Source: Planctomycetales bacterium
GTDB lineage: Bacteria; Planctomycetota; Planctomycetia; Pirellulales; Thermoguttaceae
NCBI GenBank assembly: GCA_007122045.1
Contig: SKJM01000849.1
Span: 1 to 6,320, forward strand
Length of the DNA stretch: 6,320 nt
Reading direction: 5' to 3'
Part shown: positions 5,617 to 6,320 of the stretch, piece after piece
Numbering within the stretch: the stretch's first letter is position 1
Layout: every line of letters begins with the position of its first letter
Notes under the pieces: generated by a model
Told to the model about the DNA's origin: nothing
What the model saw: the letters and a program-made list of their open reading frames with translations, nothing else
Databases searched by the model: none
Made by a program: the position numbers and the translations under genes

Positions 5617-6320
5617 ATGACGGAAAAAGAACTGCTGGAGAAATGGAGGCGGGACCTCCGAGCCGCTTTCCCCATTTTGGGCGCGATGCGGCGACGTGCC
5701 GCCCTGCGTTCCCTCGATCTGAATCGCAACGACCCGGCGACAATTGGACTCCTGGCCGAGGCGTCCACCCTGCCGCACGCCGAGACCGCGCAGCGCGCAC
5801 GTGAGATCCTTGCCCGCTACGAGCCACAACCGCTCGTCCATCCCACCGATGGCAGCGTTTTGCTCCGCGTTCCCGGCGGGACGTTCCTGGCCGGCGGGCC
5901 CGCCGACGAGGAGGGGGGCGGAACGTTCAAGGTCGACCTTCCGACATATTACCTCGCGATCACGCCCGTCACGAATTCGCAATACAAGCGGTTCGTCGAC
6001 GCGACCGGCCGTCGCCCGCCGGAAATTGGCGGTGCGGGCAAGCCGGTATGGGAAGACAACAACGTTGCGCCCGGCAAGGCCGATCATCCCGTCGTTGGCG
6101 TCCCTTGGGAAGACGCCAGTGCGTATTGCCGGTGGGCTGGTTTGCGGCTCCCGACTGAGTTGGAGTGGGAAAAGGCCGCACGCGGCACAGATGGCCGCGA
6201 ATATCCCTGGGGCGACGAGTGGGAGGTAAGCAAGTGCCGAAGCTGGAAGAACTGCGGCCTTCAGTCAACATGCAGCGTTTGGGCGTATCCGGAGGGATGC
6301 AGCCTGTGGGGGCATTACCA
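5617..6320 (+). CDS. FGE-sulfatase/SUMF1 family protein, 3' end outside window
   Basis: The frame runs open from ATG 5617 to the window end (234 complete codons). Residues 1-70 are helical and charged with no signal peptide, and I do not recognise them. Residues 80-234 are the N-terminal part of a formylglycine-generating-enzyme fold: [11 protein letters not shown] (84-94), [14 protein letters not shown] (113-126), [19 protein letters not shown] (157-175), [14 protein letters not shown] (177-190) and YPWGDEW (196-202). Family members oxidise a sulfatase cysteine, or act as EgtB/PvdO-type iron enzymes, or have lost catalysis; the deciding residues lie beyond the window. Residues 207-228 carry four cysteines, which is unusual. 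GAGG at 5606-5609 lies 7 bases before the ATG, and no other start codon exists in frame back to the preceding stop. It is probably co-transcribed with the TPR gene 84 bases upstream. Confidence 0.88.
   Translation, partial: MTEKELLEKWRRDLRAAFPILGAMRRRAALRSLDLNRNDPATIGLLAEASTLPHAETAQRAREILARYEPQPLVHPTDGSVLLRVPGGTFLAGGPADEEGGGTFKVDLPTYYLAITPVTNSQYKRFVDATGRRPPEIGGAGKPVWEDNNVAPGKADHPVVGVPWEDASAYCRWAGLRLPTELEWEKAARGTDGREYPWGDEWEVSKCRSWKNCGLQSTCSVWAYPEGCSLWGHY

Noticed and set aside
5530..5619. The TPR and FGE genes share a frame with only one TAG between them and 28 open codons, hinting at stop readthrough or a broken fusion
   Set aside because: Both proteins have complete ends, the FGE gene has its own GAGG and ATG, and an open stretch of 84 bases is expected by chance in GC-rich DNA. 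The linker translation is not domain-like.
1..6320. Search for CRISPR repeats, tRNA genes, transposase genes and toxin-antitoxin pairs
   Set aside because: No regularly spaced direct repeats, tRNA cloverleaf with a conserved T-arm, transposase motifs or small paired toxin genes were seen on either strand.

Overview
The window looks like chromosomal DNA of a planctomycete, probably near the Pirellulales/Thermoguttaceae. This is inferred from protein types alone: a large periplasmic haem-c beta-propeller protein with the planctomycete-style cytochrome C-terminus, a TPR protein carrying RNA polymerase alpha C-terminal domains, a small cytoplasmic BON protein and an FGE/SUMF1-type enzyme. By eye the DNA is GC-rich in the long genes and clearly less so between about 3250 and 4150. 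No rRNA, tRNA, CRISPR array, phage gene or transposase is visible.

Layout. (1) 1-1687, plus strand: the 3' part of a hydrazine-synthase-alpha-like protein (propeller repeats, then two CxxCH haem sites). (2) 1688-1949: a gene-free stretch with a branched palindrome, a second hairpin, a C9-A5 tract and a strong-looking promoter almost touching the next start codon. (3) 1950-2897, plus: a complete class II-type histone deacetylase-family enzyme. (4) 2898-3081: a convergent intergenic region with a long imperfect REP-like hairpin. (5) 3082-3480, minus: a complete Rnk-type protein (GreA/GreB C-terminal fold). (6) 3481-3909: a divergent regulatory region with candidate promoters both ways and two compact hairpins. 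(7) 3910-4155, 4210-5532 and 5617 to beyond the end, all plus and with gaps of 54 and 84 bases: a BON-domain protein, a TPR protein ending in two alpha-CTD domains, and an FGE-sulfatase-family protein cut by the window edge. These three look like one transcription unit.

How the genes work together. The first three transcription units appear unrelated housekeeping or accessory genes. The last cluster is the most intriguing part. Its central protein couples a protein-interaction scaffold (TPR) to two copies of the domain with which RNA polymerase alpha touches UP-element DNA and activators. The second copy has lost one of the DNA-contact residues. A role in transcription control or nucleoid binding is inferred from the domains and is not shown by the sequence.
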